The notes below the pieces were generated by a model that saw nothing but the letters and a program-made list of their open reading frames with translations, had not been told where the DNA came from and ran no database searches. The position numbers and the translations under genes are program-made. This document shows, one piece after another, positions 15,262-21,257 of a stretch of DNA of 21,257 bases (positions within the stretch are counted from its first letter, which is position 1; each line of letters starts with the position of its first letter). The DNA is from Comamonadaceae bacterium (GTDB lineage: Bacteria; Pseudomonadota; Gammaproteobacteria; Burkholderiales; Burkholderiaceae_C), in the NCBI GenBank assembly GCA_947458415.1, contig CANGZG010000019.1:1-21257 (forward strand), read 5' to 3'.

Positions 15262-15963
15262 TCAATTACCGTCGTCAAACACCTTCAGAACATCCGAATG
15301 GAATTCTCGGTTGTACAAAATAGCCACGACCAAGACCGTCGTTCCCACAAAAAACAAGGGTGAAAAAAACCAGCCCATGGTGGCGAATGAAAAATAATAG
15401 GCGCGCAAACCATCGTTGAAAGTTTCGGCTGCCAGACCCGTCATGGCAGCCACGCGCTGTGCGTAGTCTTCGCGGCGATCGGTGTGTGTTTGAAAAAATT
15501 CGGGTGAAGGCAAAGCGCCAATCATCAAAGCCACGAATGTGTATTGGCGCATCGACCAAGAAAATCTGAAAAACGCATACACAAAAATGGAAATCAAGAT
15601 CAATATCTTGAACTCAAACACCATCAGCGGGGTGGCTTGCGAAAAAGGAATTTCGCGGACAAATTCAGCGGCCTTGTCGGTGGTACCCATCAAGGCGATC
15701 AAGCCACCCATGATGATGATGGTGGTCGATGAAAAAAAGGACGGGGTGTGTGAGAGTGTTTGCGTGATGATGCCGTCAAGCACGCGCGGGTCGCGGGTCA
15801 ACGATTCTTTGATCCAACGCAATCGAAACCGGTTGGTGGCAGCCAAAATCGAGTGACGGTGCACAGCCAAGCGGCGGGCAAACACCGCATACCCAATCCA
15901 CATGGCCAAGAAAAAACACAGCGCCAGCCAATCCAGCCAAGGCAATAAGCTCAGGATTTTCAT
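15262..15963 (-). CDS. DUF599 family membrane protein
   Basis: A 233-aa integral membrane protein of unknown function. Family-like features are the first helix (WLDWLALCFFLAMWIGYAVFA), the Arg/Trp-rich NRFRLRWIKESLTRDPRVLDG after it, a second helix with SSTTIIIMGGLIALMG, a third in FEFKILILISIFVYAFFRFSWSMRQY, and the NDGLRAYYFSFATMGWFFSPLFFV block before the last helix. I expect four transmembrane segments. The ATG at 15963 has no obvious ribosome-binding site. It lies downstream of the wrbA-like gene on the same strand but is separated from it by a strong hairpin, so it is probably its own unit. I know of no firm biochemical role for the family. Confidence 0.85.
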   Translation of the reverse strand: MKILSLLPWLDWLALCFFLAMWIGYAVFARRLAVHRHSILAATNRFRLRWIKESLTRDPRVLDGIITQTLSHTPSFFSSTTIIIMGGLIALMGTTDKAAEFVREIPFSQATPLMVFEFKILILISIFVYAFFRFSWSMRQYTFVALMIGALPSPEFFQTHTDRREDYAQRVAAMTGLAAETFNDGLRAYYFSFATMGWFFSPLFFVGTTVLVVAILYNREFHSDVLKVFDDGN

Positions 15964-15982
15964 GAATTGATGCTAACCGACA

Positions 15983-16015
15983 AACGCCGACTCAACCACG
16001 GATTGAATCGGCGTT
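15983..16015 (-). terminator. Stem-loop after the pirin/WrbA-like operon
   Basis: AACGCCGA (15983-15990) pairs with TCGGCGTT (16008-16015), and TCAA (15992-15995) with TTGA (16003-16006) across one C-A mismatch, leaving a 7-base loop. It begins 40 bases beyond the WrbA-like stop on the same strand and is followed only by a short T-run, so it is a plausible though not ideal terminator. Confidence 0.55.
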
Positions 16016-16055
16016 GGCGGACATTGACAATTCAACACCCGATGAAAGCTTTCAA

Positions 16056-16589
16056 TCAAGCATGCAAACGCTTGGTGATCTCGGCCACCCGTTTGCCATA
16101 AGCACGTGCTGTGTCCAAATCGCCATCGGGAATGTCAGCTGCTGGGCTGGTGGGCCCCACTTGCGCCATCACGCCTGAAGAAGAGCCCAAGCGGTTGAGG
16201 TGACCGTCGTTGCCTTCAGATTGGCCGACCCACACCATGCCCAATTGCATGCTCAAGGTCATGAAATATTGCAAGGTAGACAACTTGTCACCACTCAAAT
16301 TGGCAGAGATGGTGAAGCCGCCGGCCACTTTGTTTTTCCAAGCGCCGCTCATCCAGTATTTGGAGGTGGCATCGGCCACTTTTTTGAATTGCCAAGATGC
16401 CATGCCCATGTAGGTAGGCGAGCCAAAGATGATGCCGTGCGCCTGTTCCAGCGCTTCCCAATCGCTTTTGCTCAATTCGCCTTCGGCACTGATGGTCAGC
16501 AATTGGGCTTGTGCGCCCTCTGCCACCGCTTGTGCAACGCGTTGGGTGTGGCCATAGCCTGAGTGGTAAACAACAACTGTCTTGGTCAT
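16056..16589 (-). CDS. Flavodoxin-family NAD(P)H-dependent oxidoreductase (WrbA-like)
   Basis: A 177-aa cytoplasmic flavoprotein. The FMN-phosphate loop is at the N-terminus (VVYHSGYGHTQRVAQAVAEG, about 6-25), and IIFGSPTYMGMASWQFKKVADATSKYW (about 53-79) is the second FMN-binding segment shared with WrbA and related quinone reductases. Such enzymes usually reduce quinones by two electrons, limiting semiquinone stress. It is shorter than WrbA (about 198 aa), so the name WrbA is only approximate. The ATG at 16589 has AGGA seven bases ahead. It lies 25 bases downstream of the pirin gene on the same strand, so the two are probably one operon facing the LysR gene. Pirin/quinone-reductase pairs next to a LysR gene suggest an oxidative or electrophile response; this is inferred. 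Confidence 0.86.
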   Translation of the reverse strand: MTKTVVVYHSGYGHTQRVAQAVAEGAQAQLLTISAEGELSKSDWEALEQAHGIIFGSPTYMGMASWQFKKVADATSKYWMSGAWKNKVAGGFTISANLSGDKLSTLQYFMTLSMQLGMVWVGQSEGNDGHLNRLGSSSGVMAQVGPTSPAADIPDGDLDTARAYGKRVAEITKRLHA

Positions 16590-16614
16590 GATGGTGTCCT
16601 ATGAAATGAAAAAA

Positions 16615-17316
16615 TTACGCAGCCAAGTCAAACAGCAGCACTTCGGCTTGGCGTGCTTCGCCCAAGTGCAATTCAGATTCATCAGCGATCAACAACGCAT
16701 CGCCCGCGTTCAGCACCTGTCCGTTGGCAGTCAATTGACCGCTGATCAAGTGCACATAATGTTTGCGTTCACGGTTCAAGGGTTGATGGAAGGATTCTTC
16801 ACCGTCAAACAAACCTGCAAACAATTGGGCGTCGGCATGGATCTTTACCGCATGGGGGGTGGGCTCGGGGCCCGCCACCAACGTCAATTTGCCCCGCTTG
16901 CTCTCAACCGGAACGGTTTTTTGTTCGTAACTGGGCGTCACACCCGCGCGGTCAGGCAATATCCAAATTTGCAAAAAATGGGTCTGCTGTTGCGGCGCAT
17001 GGTTGAACTCGCTGTGGCGCACACCTGTTCCGGCGCTCATGCGCTGGATGTCACCCGGTGGAATGGCTTTGACATTGCCCATGCTGTCTTGGTGCGCCAG
17101 TTCACCGCTGAGCACATAACTGATGATTTCCATGTCTTGGTGGCCATGGGTGCCAAAACCGGTTTCGGGCGCGATCCGGTCTTCATTGATGACCCGCAGA
17201 TTGCCCCAACCCATGTGCGCCGGGTCTTGGTAGCCGGCGAACGAAAAGCTGTGGAACGACTGCAGCCAGCCGTGGTCTGCCCATCCTCTGTCTTGTGATT
17301 TGCGCAGTTTCAACAT
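16615..17316 (-). CDS. Pirin family protein (YhhW-like, quercetinase fold)
   Basis: A 233-aa bicupin of the pirin family, the length of E. coli YhhW (231 aa), which has quercetin 2,3-dioxygenase activity in vitro. The four metal ligands of the N-terminal cupin are present at the same numbers: His57 and His59 (GFGTHGHQDMEIISY), His101 and Glu103 (GTGVRHSEFN). The N-terminal FHSFSFAGYQDP and GWGNLRVINEDRIAP are also family hallmarks. The physiological substrate is not known. The ATG at 17316 has a strong AAGGAG eight bases ahead. It is the first gene of a two-gene unit with the WrbA-like gene, divergent from a LysR regulator with a 104-base shared promoter region. Confidence 0.93.
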   Translation of the reverse strand: MLKLRKSQDRGWADHGWLQSFHSFSFAGYQDPAHMGWGNLRVINEDRIAPETGFGTHGHQDMEIISYVLSGELAHQDSMGNVKAIPPGDIQRMSAGTGVRHSEFNHAPQQQTHFLQIWILPDRAGVTPSYEQKTVPVESKRGKLTLVAGPEPTPHAVKIHADAQLFAGLFDGEESFHQPLNRERKHYVHLISGQLTANGQVLNAGDALLIADESELHLGEARQAEVLLFDLAA

Positions 17317-17375
17317 CTTTCACTCCTTGTCCTCACGATTGAATGTAATGGGCGTCTGCGGCTGTCAGGCCAAGG

Positions 17376-17395
17376 TGAATTGATGGCATCATTCA
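17376..17395. promoter_or_regulatory. Bulged inverted repeat in the pirin/lysR divergent region
   Basis: TGAATTGATG and CATCATTCA are inverted copies apart from one extra T, separated by a single G. It lies 26-45 bases upstream of the LysR start and next to the perfect T-N11-A palindrome at 17393-17405. The pair of sites resembles the recognition-plus-activation layout of LysR regulators. Function is inferred. Confidence 0.35.
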
Positions 17396-17405
17396 AATTA
17401 TTTGA
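17393..17405. promoter_or_regulatory. Candidate LysR box (T-N11-A palindrome)
   Basis: TCAAAT-T-ATTTGA is a perfect 13-base palindrome with the T-N11-A form typical of LysR-type operators. It is 16 bases upstream of the LysR ATG and 77 bases upstream of the divergent pirin ATG, which suits autoregulation and control of the pirin/WrbA-like operon. Confidence 0.45.
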
Positions 17406-17420
17406 CCAATAAGGCCTTGA

Positions 17421-18374
17421 ATGAACTTTGCCCGAGACGTGTTAACCCCAGAAAGCCTGACCATGTTGCAAACCATCGCCCGCTTGGGAAGTTTTGCGGC
17501 GGCAGCCCGTGAGATGGGTTTGGTGCCGAGTGCACTCAGCTACCGCGTTCGGCAAATGGAGGAGACGCTGGACGTGCTGCTGTTTGACCGGTCCTCAAGG
17601 CAGGCCAAACTCACTGCGGCCGGGGACGAGCTGTTGAGCGAGGGCATGCGCTTGCTCAACGACATGGACAGCATTGCCCACCGGATCAAACGGGTGGCGA
17701 CGGGTTGGGAAAGCCAGTTCACGGTGGTGGTGGACACCATCATTCAACAGCGCGTGGTGATGGATTTGTGCCAGCATTTTTATGAATCCAATCCGCCGAC
17801 GCGTTTGCGTTTGCGCGACGAGACGCTCAGCGGTACCTTGTATGCATTGACTTCCGGCCAAGCTGACTTGGCGATCGGCGTGGTGATTCAAGAAGATTTT
17901 CCCTCTGGCTTGCGTTTTGAAGAAATCGGACCGGTGATGCAATTTGTGTTTGCCGTGGCACCCGGTCACCCGCTGGCCAGTGCCCATCAACCTTTGAGCG
18001 ACGCCGATGTGCGCGCCCACCGAGCCGTGGCGGTGGCTGATTCGGTGCCGCAAGGCAACGGCATCACCATTGGCTTGTTGGCAGGCCAAGACGTGCTGAC
18101 GGTGCCAAGCATGGCGGCCAAACTGGATGCCCAATTGCGCGGCATGGGGGCAGGCTTTTTGCCAGAGCAGATGGCCCGGCCATTCATTGAACGTGGCGAG
18201 TTGGTGGAATGCACGGTGCTGCGCCCGCAACGCAGCGGCAAGGTCACCTATGCTTGGCGGGAAAGTGCCAGACACCGCGGCTCTCCAGCCGGTGACCGCG
18301 CTTTGCAGTGGTGGCTGTCGCAACTCAAACACACACAAACCCGCCAAGCCTTATTGGGACAAGCCAGGGGTTAA
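17421..18374 (+). CDS. LysR family transcriptional regulator
   Basis: A 317-aa regulator. The winged helix-turn-helix is at about 8-68: LTPESLTMLQTIARLGSFAAAAREMGLVPSALSYRVRQMEETLDVLLFDR, then KLTAAG. A linker helix follows, then an effector-binding domain with TLYALTSGQADLAIGVVIQEDFPSG at about 132-156. Length is typical. The ATG at 17421 has AAGG eight bases ahead. It is divergent from the pirin gene, the classic arrangement for a LysR protein controlling its neighbour, and a T-N11-A palindrome lies between. The inducer is unknown. The FAD oxidoreductase gene follows after 30 bases on the same strand and may be co-transcribed. Confidence 0.94.
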   Translation: MNFARDVLTPESLTMLQTIARLGSFAAAAREMGLVPSALSYRVRQMEETLDVLLFDRSSRQAKLTAAGDELLSEGMRLLNDMDSIAHRIKRVATGWESQFTVVVDTIIQQRVVMDLCQHFYESNPPTRLRLRDETLSGTLYALTSGQADLAIGVVIQEDFPSGLRFEEIGPVMQFVFAVAPGHPLASAHQPLSDADVRAHRAVAVADSVPQGNGITIGLLAGQDVLTVPSMAAKLDAQLRGMGAGFLPEQMARPFIERGELVECTVLRPQRSGKVTYAWRESARHRGSPAGDRALQWWLSQLKHTQTRQALLGQARG

Positions 18375-18404
18375 CAGGCCATGACAAAGGTGTAGAGTCG
18401 GGAC

Positions 18405-19454
18405 ATGAAACACACAGCTGTCATTGGGGCCGGCATGGCCGGTATCACCCTCGCCCGAACCTTGATGCAAGCAGGCCACCGGGTCAGCGTGTTCGAAAAA
18501 AGCCATGGGACGGGCGGTCGCATGGCCACGCGCAACACGGCTTACGGCAGCTTTGACCACGGGGTTCAATATTTCACCATCCGAGACCCACAGTTCATGA
18601 AGGCCGTGACTTCGGTGCCAGGCACGCCAGAGATTTGCCGCGCATGGAGCGCCAATGCCGTCAGGGTGCTTGACGCCTTGGGACGTGTGATCGAGGCGCC
18701 GCTGCCACTGCGCGAGCCGCATTTTGTGGCCGTACCCGGCATGAACAGTTTGTTGAAGCATTGGGCACAACCGTTGCAAGATGCCCATGCTTTGCACCTC
18801 GGGTCTCAAGTACAGTTTTTACAACGCTCGCCTGGCCCCAGCAAACAATGGAACGTCTTGTGCAAGGACGGCGCTTCGCACACTGGGTTTGACCAAGTGG
18901 TACTGGCGATGCCACACGTGCAAGCCGACTATTTATTGCGCCAATCAGGCGCACCTGCGGCAGGCTTCAGCGGTCTGCGTGAGATGGCAGGTGTTGAGGT
19001 GGCGCCTTGCTGGACCTTGATGCTGGCTTATCCGTTGGCCCAACCCACGATGAACCACCTTGGCCCCCAATGGAACGCAGCGCGCAGCACCCACCACCGG
19101 GTGGCTTGGATTTGCAGAGAGTCGTCTAAACCCGGTCGCTCGTCGGTTGAGCGCTGGACGATTCAAGCCAGTGCGCAGTGGTCACAACACCATTTGGAAG
19201 ATGACGCAGAACGGGTACAAGCCAAGTTATTAAAGGCTTTTGCAGAATTGACCGGTATCCGTGCAGAACCGGGGTTTGCCCAAACACATTTGTGGCGCTA
19301 CGCCAAAACCGTGCAGCCTCTGGGTAAAAAGCATGTGTGGGACCCGAAGTTGAAACTTGGGGTGTGCGGCGACTGGTTGCTGGGCCACCGCGTGGAAGAT
19401 GCCTTTGTCAGCGGCCTGAGCTTGGCGCTGAAAATCGCTGACAAAAGCCAATGA
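18405..19454 (+). CDS. NAD(P)/FAD-dependent oxidoreductase (renalase-like)
   Basis: A 349-aa flavoprotein. The N-terminal Rossmann fold is clear: VIGAGMAGITLARTLMQAG (GxGxxG at residues 8-13), acidic Glu31, then the GTGGRMATR segment (36-43) typical of the amine-oxidase/renalase group. Next comes SFDHGVQYFTIRDPQF, also a renalase-group feature. Near the C-terminus GVCGDWLLGHRVEDAFVSGLSLA is the second FAD-contact motif. Bacterial renalases oxidise isomeric forms of NAD(P)H; whether this protein does so is unknown. It starts 30 bases after the LysR stop. Its stop is only seven bases from the stop of the convergent small ORF of the puc operon. The ribosome-binding site is weak. Confidence 0.86.
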   Translation: MKHTAVIGAGMAGITLARTLMQAGHRVSVFEKSHGTGGRMATRNTAYGSFDHGVQYFTIRDPQFMKAVTSVPGTPEICRAWSANAVRVLDALGRVIEAPLPLREPHFVAVPGMNSLLKHWAQPLQDAHALHLGSQVQFLQRSPGPSKQWNVLCKDGASHTGFDQVVLAMPHVQADYLLRQSGAPAAGFSGLREMAGVEVAPCWTLMLAYPLAQPTMNHLGPQWNAARSTHHRVAWICRESSKPGRSSVERWTIQASAQWSQHHLEDDAERVQAKLLKAFAELTGIRAEPGFAQTHLWRYAKTVQPLGKKHVWDPKLKLGVCGDWLLGHRVEDAFVSGLSLALKIADKSQ

Positions 19455-19461
19455 CCAAGCT

Positions 19462-19548
19462 TCAGCGGCGAGGCTTGTTCAGCCAATTGGCCAACAAGAA
19501 AATCATGACGATGATCCACATGATGAATAAGATGGTTTGAACTTTCAT
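19462..19548 (-). CDS. 28-aa single-helix membrane protein following pucC
   Basis: A short ORF missed by length cut-offs. It starts ATG at 19548 with AGGAG (19557-19561 on the other strand) eight bases ahead, the best ribosome-binding site in this part of the window apart from pucA. The product begins MKVQTILF, is strongly hydrophobic over about residues 5-20 (IMWIIVMIFLLA), and ends NWLNKPRR, so the basic C-terminus should lie on the cytoplasmic side. It lies 45 bases downstream of the pucC stop on the same strand, making it the last gene of pucB-pucA-pucC. I do not recognise the protein. Small single-span subunits (gamma-type peptides) are known in some purple-bacterial LH1 and LH2 complexes, and other tiny proteins aid assembly, so an antenna-related role is a reasonable inference. 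There is no His in the helix to ligate bacteriochlorophyll. Confidence 0.68.
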   Translation of the reverse strand: MKVQTILFIMWIIVMIFLLANWLNKPRR

Positions 19549-19593
19549 GTTGCTTTCTCCTGTTGTGGGGCTGAGTGAAAAGTGACAGAGGTT

Positions 19594-20958
19594 TCAATGC
19601 TTGGTTTTCACCAAGGGCTTCATGATCAAAACCGTCATGACAAGCAGTACGATTTCAAGACTATACACAATGGAATACGCGCTGGCTGACGACATGAATT
19701 GCGCAGCCAGGTCGCGAAAAATACCGCCCAAGGCCATGGCCAACCCAGCCGTCGAGGCTTGAACCGCGCCCCACGCACCCAGCGCCAGTCCGGCTTGTCC
19801 TGGCGGGGCGCTGTTCATGGTGGCCGTCAAGGTGCCGTGGCCAAACAAACCGGCACCGAACCCGATGAACACCACGCCAGCTGTGAACATGGCAACCGAG
19901 GCCTGTGGTGCTGAAAAAATGACCGCACAAAACGCGGGAATGCCGACCATCGCACCGCGACTGGCCATCTTGAAGGGATCGGCACCGCGACTGAGCACAT
20001 GTGAAGCCCAAGCAAAACCGATCAGGCCGCCCATGGCAAGGAACGCGGTCAAGTAAGTGGTTTGCGACACACTCAAACCCAAAATTTCACCCCCAAAGGG
20101 TTCAAGCAAAATATCTTCCATGGTGAATGCCATGGTGCCCAAGCCAATCGCCCATAACCGCCGAACCGCGTTTTCGCCACTGCAAAACAATTTGAACGAG
20201 GACAAAAAATCTGGGTCTTCTTCATGGACACCCGGCGGTCTGTCTCGGGACCTGCCCTCTTGTTTCCACAGGGCAATCACATTCAAACAAATGGTCATGA
20301 CTGCGGCGGCTTGCACGGTTCGAATCAATGTGCCTGGCGTGAAATCTTCCAAGACATGGCCAAACACCATGGAGCTGAAAATCACGCCCACGAGCAGCAT
20401 GACATACATCAACCCAACCACTTTGGGCCGGTCTGGGGCAGGGGCTAAATCTGTGGCCAATGCCAAGCCAACGGTTTGTGTGGTGTGCAGTCCAGCGCCC
20501 ACCAACAAAAATGCCATGCCTGCACCGAGGTGGCCGACCCATGGGGGGGCATGTGAGGCTTGACCCAAGCCACCCAACACCAACAAAGCAAACGGCATGA
20601 TGGCAAAGCCACCAAATTGCAACAAGGTGCCCATCCAGATGTACGGCACCCGTCGCCAGCCCAAGTGTGAACGGTGATGGTCTGAGCGAAAACCGATCAA
20701 GGCGCGAAAAGGGGCAAACAGCAACGGCAAAGACACCATGACCGCGACCAAGGACGCCGGCACATGCAGCTCCACAATCATGACGCGATTGAGCGTGCCA
20801 ATCAGCATGGCCAGTGCCATGCCTACTGAAATTTGAAACAAAGACAATCGCAGTAAACGACTCAGCGGTAATGTCTCGGAGGCCGCATCTGCAAATGGCA
20901 GGAACTTGGCGCCGATTTTGATCCAGCTTTTCGTGGGTTTAGCGACGGTCGTGTTCAT
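19594..20958 (-). CDS. pucC: PucC, LH2 assembly / bacteriochlorophyll delivery membrane protein
   Basis: Inner-membrane protein of the BCD (bacteriochlorophyll delivery) branch of the major facilitator superfamily, needed for LH2 assembly in purple bacteria. The 454-aa product should span the membrane about 12 times. Family landmarks are LLRLSLFQISVGMALAMLIGTLNRVMIVEL at about 30-60, FRSDHHRSHLGWRRVPYIWMG, LALATDLAPAPDRPKVVGLMYVMLLVG, and MEDILLEPFGGEILGLSVSQTT in the second half. LhaA (LH1) is the close relative; the position after pucBA argues for PucC. The frame is open further upstream, but ATG 20958 is the sensible start. It has no Shine-Dalgarno, and a strong stem-loop ends only six bases upstream, which should keep PucC well below LH2 polypeptide levels. 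Confidence 0.93.
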   Translation of the reverse strand: MNTTVAKPTKSWIKIGAKFLPFADAASETLPLSRLLRLSLFQISVGMALAMLIGTLNRVMIVELHVPASLVAVMVSLPLLFAPFRALIGFRSDHHRSHLGWRRVPYIWMGTLLQFGGFAIMPFALLVLGGLGQASHAPPWVGHLGAGMAFLLVGAGLHTTQTVGLALATDLAPAPDRPKVVGLMYVMLLVGVIFSSMVFGHVLEDFTPGTLIRTVQAAAVMTICLNVIALWKQEGRSRDRPPGVHEEDPDFLSSFKLFCSGENAVRRLWAIGLGTMAFTMEDILLEPFGGEILGLSVSQTTYLTAFLAMGGLIGFAWASHVLSRGADPFKMASRGAMVGIPAFCAVIFSAPQASVAMFTAGVVFIGFGAGLFGHGTLTATMNSAPPGQAGLALGAWGAVQASTAGLAMALGGIFRDLAAQFMSSASAYSIVYSLEIVLLVMTVLIMKPLVKTKH

Positions 20959-20964
20959 TTGAAA

Positions 20965-20996
20965 AATGGACCGGAATTGGTGAACTCCGGCCCATT
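20965..20996 (-). terminator. Intercistronic stem-loop between pucA and pucC
   Basis: In the transcript, AAUGGGCCGGA and UCCGGUCCAUU pair over 11 positions (one G-U) with a 10-base loop, followed by UUUUUC. It has the shape of a rho-independent terminator or attenuator, 20 bases after the pucA stop and 6 bases before the pucC start. Hairpins at this place in other puc operons are known to stabilise short pucBA messages and lower pucC expression; the same role is inferred here. Confidence 0.7.
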
Positions 20997-21016
20997 CAAA
21001 AAGAAATTTTCTGTTG

Positions 21017-21208
21017 TCAGGCAGTTGGCGTTTTGACAGTCTGAACGACTGCGGCGCTGGCTGCACTTCCATTCAAAAATTTCTTGACCCATGTGGTGTT
21101 CAGGGTCAATGCCAAATGGACCGAAAACGATCCGATGGCCACGGCTGCGAGGAAGATGGGAATGCCGACAGAAGGTTTGACCACTGTCCAGATTTTTCCG
21201 TAGATCAT
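21017..21208 (-). CDS. pucA: LH2 light-harvesting alpha polypeptide PucA
   Basis: Alpha subunit of the peripheral light-harvesting complex, a single-helix membrane protein that binds bacteriochlorophyll a and carotenoid. The 63-aa product starts MIYGKIWTVVKPSVGIP, the hallmark of LH2 alpha chains, and has the bacteriochlorophyll ligand His31 in FSVHLALTL, then TTW (38-40). At positions 44-45, Phe-Leu replaces the Tyr-Trp or Tyr-Tyr of B800-850 complexes; Phe-Leu is the pattern of B800-820 (LH3) types. The C-terminus is about ten residues longer than usual (GSAASAAVVQTVKTPTA). ATG 21208 has AGGAG seven bases ahead. The pucB end lies 12 bases upstream and pucC follows after a hairpin. Confidence 0.95.
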   Translation of the reverse strand: MIYGKIWTVVKPSVGIPIFLAAVAIGSFSVHLALTLNTTWVKKFLNGSAASAAVVQTVKTPTA

Positions 21209-21220
21209 GTGGTGCTCCTT

Positions 21221-21257
21221 TTATTTCAGCCAAGGGGAATAAATGTACGCCAGCAAG
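21221..21257 (-). CDS. pucB: LH2 light-harvesting beta polypeptide PucB, C-terminal fragment
   Basis: Only the last eleven codons and the stop are inside the window; the gene continues past its right edge. The visible residues LLAYIYSPWLK match the C-terminus of LH2 beta chains, which end in an aromatic-rich stretch with Pro-Trp-Leu (FLAFSATPWLH in Rhodoblastus acidophilus). Its position 12 bases before pucA is the usual pucBA order. The TAA is at 21221-21223. Confidence 0.87.
   Translation of the reverse strand, partial: LLAYIYSPWLK

Noticed and set aside
17595..18347. A 250-codon minus-strand frame opposite the LysR gene
   Set aside because: The LysR frame has the HTH and effector-domain motifs; the antisense frame is His-rich shadow sequence.
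1..21257. CRISPR arrays, tRNA genes, insertion sequences and phage attachment sites
   Set aside because: I read for direct repeats with spacers, cloverleaf sequences, transposase motifs and terminal inverted repeats and found none that hold up.

Overview
The window reads as chromosomal DNA from a phototrophic betaproteobacterium of the order Burkholderiales, most likely family Comamonadaceae (a Limnohabitans- or Rhodoferax-like aerobic anoxygenic phototroph). The reasons are moderate to high GC, genes packed in short operons with start/stop overlaps, a dnaX-ybaB-recR block divergent from the 4.5S RNA gene, an E. coli-like mltD / yafS / rnhA neighbourhood, and LH2 light-harvesting (puc) genes at the right edge. 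The genus is inferred from gene style only; no database was searched.

Layout. 172-1983 (+): moaA-mobA, molybdenum cofactor synthesis. 1992-7730 (-): yafS-like methyltransferase, rnhA, then an RND efflux membrane-fusion protein and pump, with a 4-base overlap between the first two and short gaps after that. 7852-9267 (+): the murein transglycosylase mltD. 9274-10338 (-): an orphan ABC-type periplasmic binding protein. 10413-12940 (-): dnaX-ybaB-recR. 12974-13067 (+): 4.5S SRP RNA (ffs). 13229-15214 (+): an orphan lipoprotein that fuses TPR repeats to a secretin domain. 15262-15963 (-): a DUF599 membrane protein. 16056-17316 (-): pirin and a WrbA-like flavoprotein, divergent from a LysR regulator (17421-18374, +). 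18405-19454 (+): a renalase-like FAD oxidoreductase. 19462-21257 (-): the end of pucB, then pucA, pucC and a 28-codon membrane ORF, forming the 3' part of a puc operon transcribed into the window from the right.

How the genes work together. Most of the window is housekeeping: cofactor synthesis, DNA replication and recombination, protein targeting and cell-wall remodelling. The pirin/flavoprotein/LysR trio looks like a small stress- or quinone-responsive unit with a LysR-type T-N11-A palindrome in its divergent promoter. The puc end is the specialised part: pucBA encode the LH2 polypeptides, and pucC encodes a membrane protein needed for LH2 assembly. A strong stem-loop lies between pucA and pucC.

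Most interesting points: (1) the LH2 alpha polypeptide has Phe44-Leu45 where B800-850 complexes have Tyr-Trp or Tyr-Tyr, the signature of blue-shifted B800-820 (LH3-type) antennae; (2) a 28-aa single-helix ORF with a good ribosome-binding site directly follows pucC and could be a small antenna or assembly subunit; (3) an in-phase A9 slippery run in dnaX falls where a gamma-like truncated clamp-loader subunit would end, with stops close by in both other frames; (4) the TPR-secretin lipoprotein fusion stands alone with no secretion-system genes around it.
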